NCBI GenBank assembly: GCA_010909165.1
Contig: VJWM01000259.1
Location: forward strand, 62,001 to 126,000
DNA: 64,000 bases
DNA from: Anthoceros angustus
Taxonomy: Eukaryota; Streptophyta; Anthocerotopsida; Anthocerotales; Anthocerotaceae
Reading direction: 5' to 3'
The number at the start of each line of letters is the position of its first letter. The first letter of the stretch is position 1. The notes beneath the pieces were generated by a model. It was not told the DNA's origin. It saw only the letters and a list, made by a program, of their open reading frames with translations, and ran no database searches. The position numbers and the translations under genes were made by a program. This document shows, piece after piece, positions 22,440-34,400 of the stretch.

Positions 22440-24090
22440 GGAGGAGGAGGAGGAAGGGCGCCTCCGAGCACGAGTTTCACACCGCCGCGAACGCCCGCGA
22501 CGCTTTGCTTCTCAAAGCGGTGACACCACCTCATCTCCAATCGACAGTGACGACGAGGTCGCCGAGCGGGAGTTTCGTGCTTGGTCGGAGGATTTGGCGG
22601 AACGACTCGATCGAATCGATCGATTGATCTTTGGGACGAACTAGAGGGAGGTCGCTACTCCTCAAGGATCCCGATTTGTTTCGTTACCCCGGCGAGAGGA
22701 GTGTTGGTCCCGGACACTCCGACGAGCAACATGAGTGGAGTTGGTGGAGGAGGAGGACCGCCAACTTCATAGTCGCCAAGAATACGCCAAATTCGAGAAG
22801 AAGAAGGGAGATGACGCGGAGGCGCTTGTAAGAACTTTGAGCATGTCTCCCACGCTAATTGGAGGATGGAGTCGATCGATCACGATCTTCCGGATCGCTG
22901 AGAGGGCATGCAATGCTGGGTATGGTCGCACCTATAATTCGGTCGCCGGATTGGGAAGCTCAAGCATTCTTGAATCGGTTCGAGGGCTCATATGCACACC
23001 ACACTTTAGCAAAGTTGAGGACCCTTCAGAAGAAGAAACGAGAATCTTTGTTTGATTATGTGGAGAGGTTTTACGATATCCGGATCGAGTTCAAATGTGC
23101 ACCCGAGAGGCCGGAGATCCACCCACTGGTACTCACAAGAGCAAGCGTTGGATTGGTTTGTGAGTGGCTTGTCTCGAAAATGGAGGTACACCGCACGTGG
23201 GACGAAACCCAACGACGACGAGGTCGCCGAGTCCGCCGAGGAATGGGAGTCCGCCGAGTTGGGAGGAGGAAGAAGAGGCGAAGTCATAAGAAGAGGAAAG
23301 GATCGAGGAGATCTAGCTCCTCGCCTTCCGCCACCTCCTCCAGCTGGCCACCTCAATCCATGAGGAAGGAGAGGAGGAGGAACTCAAGAAAGCTCCACAT
23401 CGGATGAGGAAGGAGGTCGAGAAGAAGAAGAAGAAGGAGAGGAAGGAGAAGGAGAGGAAGGAGAAGAAGCGGAACGCATTGGAGAAGGAGAGGAAGGGAA
23501 GACGGTCCGTCGGATGGAGAAGGAGAGGAAGGAGGAGGAGGAGGAGGAATTGTGGGACAAGTGGAGGCTTTGACCAAGATTGACCGAGTTAGAGGTCAAG
23601 GCGAAGAATCAAGCTCCACGAAGATCTCCTCACCGCAAGGCGCTTGGTGTATTGCTCAATTTGTCATCAAACGGGACACACCAACCGGAATGTATTCGCA
23701 CCACGACATGCGTAAATCATGTGGAAACCGCCATGCCGGAGATTATTGGTATGTGGATGAAGCTTATCGTGCAAGCGTCACCGAGTCGGCCACCTCAATC
23801 CATGAGGGCGACTTACCAACCGACTACACCAGCCCCTCGAGGTATGGATCGCGACCGACATCGCCAGACCATGGAGACCGATCCATCGCAGGCCGATGGC
23901 AATTCCACAGGTGTTGTTACAATATGGAGCACCGTGTCACTACTCAAATGAATGTCCGTAACCACGAAAACAAGTGGTTATGTACCCTTTTGTCAAGTGT
24001 AAGGAATTGGGGACATAAATGGGGATCCTGTGTGGCGCGAGTGGCACCACAGTGGGTCGATTGATCTTTGGGACGACTAGAGGAGGAGGA
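22440..24090 (+). pseudogene. Ty3/gypsy gag, G1 copy 2
   Basis: Best readable gag. A Gly-rich linker after ATGAGTGGAG (22731) precedes the capsid core, which stays open from 22859 to 23407: AFLNRFEGSY, HHTLAKLRTL, ESLFDYVERFYDIR and APERPEIHPLVLTRA are in one frame, a pattern typical of the retrotransposon gag family. Basic text follows (KKRRSHKKRKGSRR). Farther on, DYWYVDEAY and a collapsed CCHC knuckle (CKELG-like, 23990-24040) are found. Gag packages element RNA. The N-terminal start is missing here and instead appears downstream at 24617. Confidence 0.75.
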
Positions 24091-24289
24091 GGAAGAGGCG
24101 AAGTCATAAGAAGAGGCGAGATCACCGGCGAGAGGAAGGAGGAGGAGGAGGAGGAGGAAGAGGCGAGATCACCGGCGAGAGGAAGGAGGTCGAGAAGAAG
24201 GGAGAAGGAGAGGAGGAGGAGGAGGAGGAGGAGGAGGAGGAAGAGGCGAGATCACCGGCCGAGAGGAAGGAGGTCGAGAAGTGTGTCAG

Positions 24290-24445
24290 CAGTAGCGACG
24301 GCATCACAAGGCCTCGAACTTTCACACAAGTCTCATGGGACGAAACCCAACGACGGCGACAGTGATAAGTGTGGCCGCTATAGTGGGAGGACCGGGAGTG
24401 CCCCTGATTCTCCCTACCACATTTTTGGCGCTGTCGGGATTTGTT
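24290..24445 (+). repeat. Extra G1 LTR end with primer binding site
   Basis: A second copy of the final ~130 bp of the LTR (TCACAAGGCCTCGAACTTTC at about 24303, ending CCCTACCACA at 24421) with the primer site TTGGCGCTGTCGGGATT at 24425-24441. It lies inside internal region 2, after a gag fragment, and matches 21816-21950 closely. This indicates a partial duplication of the LTR-gag junction. Confidence 0.75.
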
Positions 24446-24616
24446 GTTGAAAGGTTGAAGTTTTGTGGTTTCCATCGCTAGGTTGTAGCATGCTTGAGAA
24501 GGGACCGAGGGTCATAGGTGAGAAGAAGAAGGCCACGACCTTTAGTCATAGGGTGAATGGTTGAGACACTAGAGGGGTGTGATTTGCTTCCTTCTTAACA
24601 CCGTGGGTTGGAGGAC

Positions 24617-25195
24617 ATGAGGATGGTTGCGTATGTCGTAGGGGTCGATCTCGGGAGATACACGGAAGGTCACCACCACCGCAAGAGATTTACGAGCCTT
24701 ATGGAAATCGCCAGGAAGAGACCGCCGCCGAGGAGGAGGAGGAGGAGGAGGAAGAGGAGAAGCTCCACATCGGATCGTGGAAGAGGGGTATGAAGGAGAG
24801 ATGAGCGGATGAAGGATTGATGGTGGCCAAGGTGACCACCGATCGCCGCGGAGAAGGCCGAGGAAGGGAAGACGGTGGAGGAGGAAGAGGAAGAGGAAAG
24901 GAAGCGGAGGAAGGTGAGGGACGACTCACTGGCCTCCGAGAGGCAAGGCCCAAGCGTGAGGAGGAGGAGGAGGCCCACGCCAAGAAGGAGAGATGAGTGG
25001 AGTTGGTGGAGGAGGAGGAGGAGGAGGAACGAACCACTTTCCTCCCGACATCGCCCGAGAAGTAGCGGCAATGCCGGAAGATGAGCTAAACAGCTCACCC
25101 GATGGAAGACCGAGAGCATCAAGGAGTCAAGTGGAGGCTTTGACCAAGATTGACCGAGTTAGAGGTCAAGGTGGAGGAGGAAGAGGATGAGGAAT
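24617..25195 (+). pseudogene. Gag N-terminus and gag-protease linker, G1 copy 2
   Basis: Starts at ATGAGGATGG (24617), the same start as gag copy 1 (10766), with HHHRKRFTSL, then jumps into the gag C-terminal linker (HFPPDIAREVAAMPEDELNSS-like text, 25027-25090) and TKIDRVRG. The central capsid is absent here, so this is a rearranged, internally deleted gag. GAG-rich patches at 24727-24755 and 25010-25030 sit at the joins. Confidence 0.6.
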
Positions 25196-25770
25196 CGAAG
25201 CTTTACCAATAAGGTCGGAGTCGACCAGCTGTGGCTGCAAGCGGGAGGAAACCTTGTCGATAAAATCTCCGCCACGACGCTTACTTGACCGCGAATTTGT
25301 GGTCGGGCCTGAGATGCTTGCGTGAGTCCGAGATCCCGCAAAATTGTGAAGGAGGCGATCGGGAATCAAGTAGTAGGAGGAGAAAGCGCATGGAGGTAAA
25401 TGTGGTCGAACTCATTGATTTGGGGCACCCGAGATTGAGGTTGAAATTGCGGGTGTTTGGTGCCCGACGTGCCATTAGATTCGGATCGAGTCAACTTGAT
25501 GACGGAGGAGACGGCTCATCAACTCGGGTTCACCGAGTTTCACCCGCCCGAGTATTTTTACGGATGGCACTGCATAAGGAGAAAGCCACTGGGGGTGCAA
25601 GAATGTACCCACTAATTGGGGACTCACCTTCCATCTTACCTACATTGTGATGCGCCGGTTTCGGATCTAGGCTATAAGGTTTTGATAGGTAGGCCTTGGT
25701 TGTATGGTACGCGGTGTTTTTGATTTTGGTCGAGTGGCATCACCTTCAAGTCCTGAGACACGGACCGGGC
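25196..25770 (+). pseudogene. Retropepsin-like protease, G1 copy 2
   Basis: Same region as 13185-13645. LTANLWSGL-like text (25283-25310) leads to EVNVVELIDLGHPRLRLKL (25393-25448), a damaged catalytic LDSGS-VNLMT segment (25475-25505) and a GYKVLIGRPWLYG-like end (25672-25708). The frame breaks at the catalytic site, where bases are lost. Cleaves the polyprotein in a live element. Confidence 0.65.
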
Positions 25771-26590
25771 GATTGCTTTTGTGTCATGGAGTAAGGCTCC
25801 TTATGAGGGGAGTCTGCAACCACCGACGGTACACCTGTAGCACGGGGTAAGCTCCTGCAAAGGATCGAGCATATCGGGGTCCCTCACGAGGTCAAATAAA
25901 GAGTGATTTGGTGTACTGCTACATATAGAGGAAGTCATAGAAGAGAAGATGAGGCCCATAGAGAAGGAGTAGCCTTTTGGAAGGGCAAAGCTTATGAGCG
26001 AGACTTTCCTAAGAGGGATCCGAACCAAGATAGGCAGCTAAGGAACATATGTAGATCCCGACGCGGAGGACTTAGAGTTAGAACCTAGCAAGGTAGTCAA
26101 GATTTCTAAGTATCTAGGCGGTGGAAAAGAAGAGTTTCAGAGCATGCTTAGAGTATGTCGATGTGTTTGCCTTCAAGATTACCGACATGACAGAATGGAA
26201 GAACCGGGATACATCGAATTGATTTGAAGGAGGGCAAGACACTAGGATCAAGCAATACCGGCTGAATCCCAAGTATTCCATGGTTGTTAAGGATCACCGA
26301 CCAATACTTGAGGGGAGGAGGAGGAGGAAGAGGATGAGGAAGGAGAAGCTCCTCAAGCCAAATTCGTGGATGAGGAAGGAGAAGCAAGCAGGAAAGGTTC
26401 GGTGTGTCAAGATTTCGTGAAACTTAATGAAGCAACGAAGAAGGATCATCACCCTTTACCTTTCATGGAGGATGAGGCCATGGAGTCCGATGAAAAGGCA
26501 GCCAAATTCGTGGATGAGGAAGGAGAAGCTCCTCAAGCCAAATTCGTGGATGAGGAAGGAGGATCAGATAAGACACGCTCACAACCGATT
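25771..26590 (+). pseudogene. Protease-RT linker and RT start with inserted phrases
   Basis: Linker and the beginning of RT (start of the IDLKEGK segment at about 26218; NPKYSMVVKD-like at 26263-26290). At about 26313 a GAG-rich phrase and the 35 bp phrase AAGCTCCTCAAGCCAAATTC (26347) from ORF-X replace RT sequence; RT resumes at 26397 with GKVRCVKIS-like text and KLNEATKKDHHPLPFM in one frame, then ORF-X phrases return (26470-26565). Confidence 0.6.
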
Positions 26591-27480
26591 GGGGCACCCG
26601 AGATTGAGGTTGAAATTGCGGGTGTTTGGTGCCCGACGTGCCATTAGATTCGGATCGAGTCAACTTGATGACGGAGGAGAGCTCATCAACTCGGGTTCAC
26701 CGAGTTTCACCCGCCCGAGTATTTTTACGGATGGCACTGCATAAGGAGAAGATGAGGCCATGGAGTCCGATGAAAAGGCAGCCAAGCCGATTGGGGACTC
26801 ACCTTCCATCTTACCTACATTGTGATGCGCCGGTTTCGGATCTAGGCTATAAGGTTTTGATAGGTAGGCCTTGGTTGTATGGTACGCGGTGTTTTTGATT
26901 TTGGTCGAGTGGCATCACCTTCAAGTCCAAGAGACGGACCGGCGATTGCTTTTGTGTCATGGAGTAAGGCTCCTTATGAGGGGAGTCTGCAACCCCACGA
27001 CGGTACACCTGTAGCACGGGGTAAGCTCCTGCAAAGGATCGAGCATATCGGGGTCCCTCACCGAGGTCAAATAAAGAGTGATTTGGTGTATACTGCTTAC
27101 ATATAGAGGAAGTCATAGAAGAATCAAGATGAGGCCCATAGAGAAGGAGTAGCCTTTTGGAAGGGCAAAGCTTATGAGCGAGACTTTCCTAAGAGGGATC
27201 CGAACCAAGATAGGTAGGCCTTGTTGACACAATTGACCAAGAAGGTGGAGGACTTAGAGTTAGAACCTAGCAAGGTAGTCAAGATTTCTAAGTATCTAGG
27301 TGTGGAAAGGAAGAGTTTCAGAGCATGCTTAGGGAGTATGTCGATGTGTTTGCCTTCAAGATTACCGACATGACAGAATGGAAGAACCGGGATACATCGA
27401 ATTGATTTGAAGGAGGGCAAGACAAGGATCAAGCAATACTCAATCCCAAGTATTCCATGGTTGTTAAGGATCACCGACCA
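26591..27480 (+). pseudogene. Second protease-RT linker copy (duplication)
   Basis: Repeats 25420-26300 with an offset of about 1170-1180 bp: the protease catalytic segment at 26645-26680, LGYKVLIGRPWLYG at 26840-26882, and the IDLKEGK segment again at about 27400. The two copies differ mainly by small indels. It is a direct duplication inside one element. Confidence 0.75.
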
Positions 27481-28010
27481 ATACTTGAGGGAGGAGAATG
27501 TAACCTCCATGTCAAGGTGGGAGAAGCTCCTCAAGCCAAATTCGTGGATGAGGAAGGAGGAGGAAAGGAAAGGTTCGGTGTGTCAAGATTTCGTGAAACT
27601 TAATGAAGCAACGAAGAAGGATCATCACCCTTTACCTTTCATGGACAAGGGCTGGCCATGAAATGTATGCTGGATGGTCTTACAATCGATTGCTGAGGAA
27701 GGAGGATCAGATAAGACACGCTCACAACCGATTGGGGAACTTACGCTATTCCAAGCTCCCTTCGGGTTGTGTAACGCCCCGCCACTTTCAACGAGTGGTG
27801 AACGCGATATTCCGAGATTTCAGGAAGTTCATGGAGGTATTCCTAGATGATTTCGTGGGAGGCGGAACTGCATCTAGACCATTTGAGGCAATGTTTCAGA
27901 GATGCAGAATCGAACATGAAACTTCATCCGTGGAAGTGTTATTTTGGTATGACGAGGTATTCGCACATCGAGTTTCGTGAGCGGGATAAGGTGTAGATAA
28001 GGAGAAGGTA
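27481..28010 (+). pseudogene. Reverse transcriptase, G1 copy 2
   Basis: RT after the duplication. A phrase from ORF-X is again inserted at about 27484-27560. RT text continues with KLNEATKKDHHPLPFM in a +1 frame (27598-27645), the SKLPSG-V segment (27750-27775), FQRVVNAIFRDFRKFMEVFLDDF (27786-27854), where LDD at 27843-27851 is the catalytic pair, and the AHRVS block (27960-27980). The longest frame runs 27603-27980. Deletions around 27650-27720 remove palm motif A. Confidence 0.75.
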
Positions 28011-28620
28011 GCATAGTCGAGATGGACGCACCACAAACGGTGAAAGTGCTTTTGTAGGGCTGGTAGGATATTACAGAGGTTCATCAAGGATTTCGCCAAG
28101 AAGGCAGCCTTGTTGACACAATTGACCAAGAAGGATACACCTCGAATGGACAATGAGGCGAGGCTTTTCAGCTTGAAGGACAGCTGGTGAGCGCCAACTT
28201 ACAACCACCGATTGGGGAAAACCGCTTCATGTATACGGATGTGTCCGCTATGCCATTGGGGACCGTCTTAAGCCGAAGATGAGAAGAAACGGATCATCCG
28301 ATTTTCTATGCGTAGACACACACGAAAAGAACTACTCAACCACGGAGCGGAGGGTCTTGGTATCATTTACTCGTAAGAAGTTTAGACACTATCCGCTTGC
28401 TTGCAAGGTGACGCTTCATGTTGACCATTTTGCGTTGAAGTATCTTGTCAACAAGCCGATTTGTCGTGAAGGATTGCCGTGGGTACCGCTGCAAGAGTTT
28501 GACTACGACGAAAAGAACTACTCAACCACGGAAGCAACATCGAACGATTTCATTTCTCGCCGAAACCGGAGAGCGACTTGAGGCAGATGACCGATTTCGA
28601 CGAGGAGTTGGTCGCCACGA
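28011..28620 (+). pseudogene. RNase H, G1 copy 2
   Basis: The connection (FIKDFAKKAALLTQLTKKD, 28080-28137) is well preserved. The first Asp block YTDVSAMPLGTVL lies at 28232-28271 with one codon lost, the ERRVLVSFTRKKFRHY block (28346-28394) is the shifted Glu segment, and VDHFALKYLVNKPIC at 28420-28464 has the next conserved block. It ends with FISRRNRRAT. Function as for the other copies: it would remove RNA from the RNA-DNA hybrid. Confidence 0.75.
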
Positions 28621-29395
28621 CTGGTCAAGGAGAAGGACACGAGCATAATGAAGACGGCCTAAGAAGTGATCAGCAAGTCTTGTTGCTAGAAGAGAGGCCA
28701 AGTGAGCAAGAAGGGAAGGAAAAGCCGCAGCAGGACAACTGGAGATCCGAGGGGAGAGGAGGAGGAGGAGGAGGAGGAGGAGGAGGAGGAAGGAGAAGCT
28801 CCTCAAGGGTGAGCGAGTAATGCAAGTGGAGGCCACGAGTTGGCAACAGGAAGGAGATGCATCCCATGACAAGCTTGAAGAAAACTGCAGGAGAAGGAAA
28901 TGGCGGGCATGGGAAATCGCCCATGAGGCACCACAAGAAGGTGGAAGGAAGGAGAAGGTAACCACCAAGAAGGAAGAGCATTTTGCCCAATTAGAGCAAG
29001 AAGGAAGGAGAAGGAAGGAGCCGCAAACCAAGTATGTGAACCTAGGGAGAAGCAAGGAGGCGATGGATTTACGGATAGATCCACGCCACTTGGGGCTGCA
29101 AGTGGAGGAGGAGGAGGAGGAGGAGGAGGAGGAGGAGGAGGAGGAGATTGGAACGCGAGGGGCGTTCGTGTCCGAGATATTTGTTGAATGGGAGGTACGA
29201 AATTCTCGGAGCATGGAACCATGCCCGGATGGGTTGTCTGTGAGGGCGAGCTGTCTTTCTCCATAAAGCCTCGCCTACCGCTGAGGAAGGCCTCCTATAA
29301 GAGGAGGAGGAGAAGGAAGGAGATGCCTCGACGCTGAAGAAGCTTCACTGTCACGAGGCATTACATGCGTAAGAGGCGGTGGACACTATTCGCAG
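28621..29395 (+). pseudogene. RNase H-integrase linker with inserted phrases, copy 2
   Basis: Linker matching 1906-2590. The ORF-X phrase GAAGAGCATTTTGCCCAATT is inserted at 28974, a (GAG)n run at 29104-29146, and a TATA phrase (GGCCTCCTATAAGAGG) at 29288-29303. No independent gene. Confidence 0.6.
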
Positions 29396-30390
29396 TGACC
29401 GTTAAGAAGATTTTGAATGGATTCGTGGGCTACGATGCAAAAGGATGTGTGGAGTTCACCGAGGTGTGATGCGTGTCGAGGGTTGGACGGCCCACGTTGT
29501 CGACACAATGGCCTCTTACCTACATCTTACCACCGCACCTTCGAGAAGTGGGGAATCGATCAGAGGACCGATCAAACCACCAACGCAATGGACTAAGAAG
29601 CAAGACATTTTGGTGGCCACGGACTATTGTACAAAGATGGTGGAAGCAAGAGGAAGGATGACGACCGCAGTGGGCCAAATTTTTATTCGAGAACATCATA
29701 ACGAGGTATGGATGTCCTTTAGAGTTGGTCACGACCGGGGACACATTTCCTCAACTCGCCGAGTCCCTAACCACCTACTTCAACATTCGCATCGAAGACG
29801 ACTTACAACCCAAAGGCAAATGGATTGACGGAGAAGACGAATGGGTTGCTCGCACAATCCTCACCAAGGTAATCACGAACACATGTATGATTGGGATGCT
29901 AAGTTGCACTCAGCATTGTGGGCCTACAGATCATGGAGAAGGTAACCACCAAGAAGACCCTTATTATCTAACATATGGCATGTCTCCGTGATGCCCGTGG
30001 AATTTGAAGTACCTACCCAGGATCATGGAGGATGAACGGATGATCAGAGGAGGAGGAGGAGGAGGAGGAGAAGCAAGGAGGAAGAGGAGCATAGGGAGGA
30101 TGCTTTAGAAGAAACGGATCATCCGATTTTGATGAGGCCATCAAAATCCGGATATGGGAGAGGAGTTGAGAAGGAAGCGAGACTATCGTGGACGGGATTT
30201 GGTTCTTCTATATGATAGTCGGTACCTAGACTTTCCAGGAAGCTCAGTTGAGATGGATGGGACCTTACGAGGTGGTCGCAGATACGAGAATGGATCTGCA
30301 ACTCGGGCGGCGAATTACCACGACAGAGTCAATGGGTGGAAGGTCAAGAAGTACCTCACCCGAGAGTACTGTGGCAGGACGCAAACAGTG
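29396..30390 (+). pseudogene. Ty3/gypsy integrase, G1 copy 2
   Basis: HHCC finger remnants (MQKDVWSSPRCDACRG-like across frames, 29435-29480) precede the core. ILVATDYCTKMVEAR (29604-29655) is in frame, but the first catalytic Asp in GIDFVG is damaged (GESIRGPIK, 29550-29580). The second Asp region is DRGTHFLN-like at about 29735-29760 and the Glu region at about 29826-29850, all shifted. The C-terminal GPYEV segment (GTLRGG in this frame) is at about 30258-30275, followed by VNGWKVKKYL-like text (30330-30355). The end fits a stop at 30389-30391 just before the polypurine tract. Confidence 0.75.
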
Positions 30391-30402
30391 AGGTGGGGAG
30401 TA
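30390..30402 (+). promoter_or_regulatory. Polypurine tract
   Basis: GAGGTGGGGAGTA immediately upstream of the LTR start TGTGGAAC (30403), where a gypsy plus-strand primer is expected. Identical in form to 37527-37539 and close to 3564-3576. Confidence 0.75.
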
Positions 30403-31453
30403 TGTGGAACGTAAAAGTTTGGGCAACCAGCCCAAAAGAGCCAAGACAAACAAGTTTGATTTTTTTGGCTAGAACGATTGAAGAGGAGCATGCCAAGAAA
30501 TTTTCGAGAATCTTGAAGCTGGAGTTGTAGGATATTGTTAGGAAGATGAAGAGGATATCCCAGAAGAAGAACGGGTCAAAACGAGCGCGGTGAGGGCAAC
30601 CCAAAGGTTGGTAGGTCGGCATCATCACCGTAGGTCGCCACACCACCGTAGGTCGCCACACCACGCCGTAGGTCGAGAAGGAAGCGATCATCATGTGTCG
30701 CATCACCGTGGTAGGTCACAAGCCAAAAAGGAAATTTAGAATAGAGGGGGATATCCACTATATATGCTCACCAATAGGGAATAAATATATAGAGTAATTA
30801 GAAGCGTTAATTAGGATAAGAGGTGATAGGAAAATAGGTAGTTTAGATAGAATTAGGATTTTGGAATGATGAACCAATCTAGGGTTGTGCGCCGCCAGTG
30901 GCGTCATCCAAAGGAGGCAAAGTGCGGACCGCGCCTCCACTTCGCAAGAGCTAGAACGAGCTGGAGTTGGTGGAGGAGGAAGAGGAGGAGGAAGAGGAGC
31001 ATGCCAAGAATGGCTGGAAGACCGAGAGGAAGGAGCCGCGCCCATCGAGAAAGGAAGAAGGAAGGAGAAGGAGAGGAAGGAAGGAAGGAAGGAAGGAGAA
31101 GCTCCTCAAGGAAGGAAGAGGAGCATGCCAAGAATGGCTGGAAGAGGAAGTGTGAAGCGAGCCAAGAAGGCGGAGGAGGAGAGCTCGAATTGCTCTCCTC
31201 GAAAGGTCGAATGGAGGAAGAGGAGCATGCCAAGAGGAGGAGGAGGAGGAGGAGGAAGAGGATGAGGAAGGGAAGACGGTGGGGAGGTCGAGAAGAGAAG
31301 CTCCTCAAGGAAGGAAGGAGAAGGTTGGCAGCGGTGGAACATTCAAGCCGCTAAGTTGCTGGTTTGTTACTACAAGGAAGAGGAGCATGCCAAGAAATTT
31401 GAAGCTCTCAAATTGAGAGTAATTTCCCTTTGAGCACTTGGGAAGGAGCCACC

Positions 31454-34400
31454 ATGCCTCGAGCTGGAAAAGGCAAGGGAAGGAGAGCTCGAATTGCTCT
31501 CCTCGAGGAGGAAAGGAAGAAGGTGGAGCTCGCCAGGAGGGGTGAGGTGATGCCCCAATTCACTTGCTTTGGGGCAGCTCAACCCCGAGATTTGGTTGAT
31601 TTTCGCAAGGGAGGAGGAGGAGAACATCCAACTAGGATGGGTGTATGGCCGCCAATGGGCCTACACCAATTTGGAATTGATTGAGGAGTGTTACATCAAC
31701 CTCCATCAATCGGAAGCGCCTGCCGCACTACCGAGAGGAATGCTAGAACGATTGAAGAGGAGAACATCCAACTAGGATGGGTGTATGGAAGACCGAGGAG
31801 GAGAGCTCGAATTGCTCTCCTCGAAAGGTCGAATGGAGGAAGAGGACAGCCTCTCCGACATCCCGCAGGAGTTCCTTGACATGATGGATGGAGGAGTGAA
31901 GGCCCACGCCAAGAATGGCTGGAAGACCGAGAGCATCAAGGAGTCAAGTGGAGGCTCTTCGCAAAGATTGTGCTGGGGTTGGTAAATTACCAACGCACTT
32001 CTTATTTCAAAGACCAACTTCCTCCAATTTTGTGGAAGATTTCCATGGGAGCCAAGCCGATTGGGGACTATCATGTATGAGGCCTACATCCACCATCGAG
32101 AAGCTCCTCAAGCCAAATTCGTGGATGAGGAAGGGCCAAGGCTCGCTACCTTAGCACCTATTTGGTGCATTTATGGGAAACCGAGGGACTTCTCACAAGC
32201 AAGGAGCTTGAAGATGCATGGCATCCCTTTGAGGTCATCCACCTCCAGAGGTTGGAAAAGGCCTTTGCCTTTGCATTGCGAAGACGGTGGGAGGTCGACT
32301 CCACAAGCATGCTAGAAGCAAGAGGAGAAGATGCGAGGCAACAAGGTTGCCGAGTGGGAATCTTTCCCCAGAGCAAGCAAGGGAGGAGGAGGAGGAAGGC
32401 CGAGGAAGGCCGAATGGTGGTCTATGAGAGAAGGAGAGGAAGGAGAAGGTGGGAGAGCGGATGGAGAGTGGGGGAGTCCCCACCATCTCCTTTGTGCCTA
32501 CGAGAGGCACCCCACGCCAAGAATGGCTGGAAGACCGAGGAAGGAGGTCGACTCCACAAGCATGCTAGAAGCAAGAGGAGGAGAACATCCAACTAGGATG
32601 GGTGTATGGCCGCCAATGGGCCTACACCAATTTGGAAGAGGAGAAGGAGAGGAAGGGAAGACGGTGGGAGGTCGACTCCACAAGCATGCTAGAAGCAAGA
32701 GGAGGAGGAGGAGGAAGGGAAGGAGAAGCTCCACATCGGATGAGGAAGGCCGAGGAAGGCCGAGGAAGGCCGAGGAATGGGAGTCCCCACCATCTCCGCT
32801 ACTGGGTGGGAGAGCGGATGGAGGAGTGAAGGCCCACGCCAAGAATGGCTGGAAGACCGAGGAAGGCCGAGGAAGGCCGAGGAAGGTGAGAGCTGGAAAT
32901 TTCCAGAAGAAGAAGAAGAGGGGTGGAATTAGGACCCCTAGGAGAATTGCTGAGCTTGTGAAGCACTCACCGTGGATTTGAAGGGGCTAGGGACCTAGCA
33001 GCCTCCTTGTGGGCATGCCAAGAGGAAGTGAAATCTCAAGACATGGCCGGAAGAAAGGCAGGACTAAATGGCAATTGGAGGCCATGGAGTCCGATGAAAA
33101 GGCAGCCAAATTGGAAAAGGTCAGGAGAAGCTCCTCAAGCCAAATTGGAAAAGGTCAGGAGAAGGAGAGGAAGTTGTCACAAGTCAAGAAAGAGCCATTC
33201 GAGCAACAACCCAAAAGGATTCTTGGAGGCAAAAGGCGGAAGAGCATTTTGCCCAATTAGAGCAAGAAAGGAAAAGCAAGGCGAGGCACTAGGAAAGGAG
33301 AAGGAGAGGAAGTGAAATCTCAAGACATGGCCGGAGAGGAGTTGAGAAGGAGAGGAAGGAGAAGCTCCTCAAGCCATCAAAATCCGGATATGGGAGAGGA
33401 GTTGAGAAGGACCCGAGGAGGAGGAGGAGGAGGAGAAGGAGAGGAAGGGAAGACGGTGGGAGAGCGGATGGAGCGAAAGATGCTTGGCAAGCGGAGAAGG
33501 AGAGGAAGGAGAAGCTCCTCAAGCCAAATTGGAAAAGGTCAGGAGAAGCAAGAGGAGGAGGAGGAGCGCCACAAGAAGGTGGTGCATGATCGGTAGTGAG
33601 GAAGCGATTTTGGCATTATGCCCTTCGTGCAAAATTGGCCAGCCAAAGGAAGTGAGGAGGAGAATGTAACCTCCATGTGAAGGTGGGAGAATTAACCACC
33701 TCAAGAGATGCCTACAAGGTAGGTGTGAAGATGGAGAGTGGCCCACGGAGATTGATGATCTCCAAATGCATCACAACTTGGGGCTCACCTCCACAACAGA
33801 TCTTGAAGGCCAACAACGAAGTCTTACGGTTGGCCAAGAGGAGGACATTGGGTCCTCATGATGATGACAAGGAGCGCAACAAGTGCAGCGAGGCCTCCGA
33901 TTTTGATGAGGCCATCAAATGGACTCGAGGAACTGAGGAGTCGAGGTGAAGGAGCCACCGCAAGGGAAGACGGTGGGAGAGCGGATGGAGGAAGGGAAGG
34001 AGAAGGAGAGGAGTTGAGAAGGACCCGAGGAGGAGAATGTAACCTCCATGTGAAGGTGGGAGAGACAACCCCACCGAGGTTGGAAAAGGCCGAGGAAGGG
34101 AAGACGGTGGGAGGTCGACTCCACAAGCATGCTAGAAGCAAGAGGAGGAGGAGGAGGAGGAGGAGGAGGAGGAGGAGGAGGAGGAGGAAGCCCAATCAAG
34201 ATGGAAAAGGCCGAGGAAGGGAAGACGGTGGGAGGTCGACTCCACAAGCAAGGAGCTGGGTGGTGGGAGAGACAACCCCACCGAGGAGAGGAAGGGAAGA
34301 CGGTGGGAGGTCGACTCCACAAGCAAGGAGGGGTGAGGAATCCCTTATCCCACGAGTAAGGGAGGAACCGGACCCGAGGAGGAGTCCAACGCAAAAGGGC

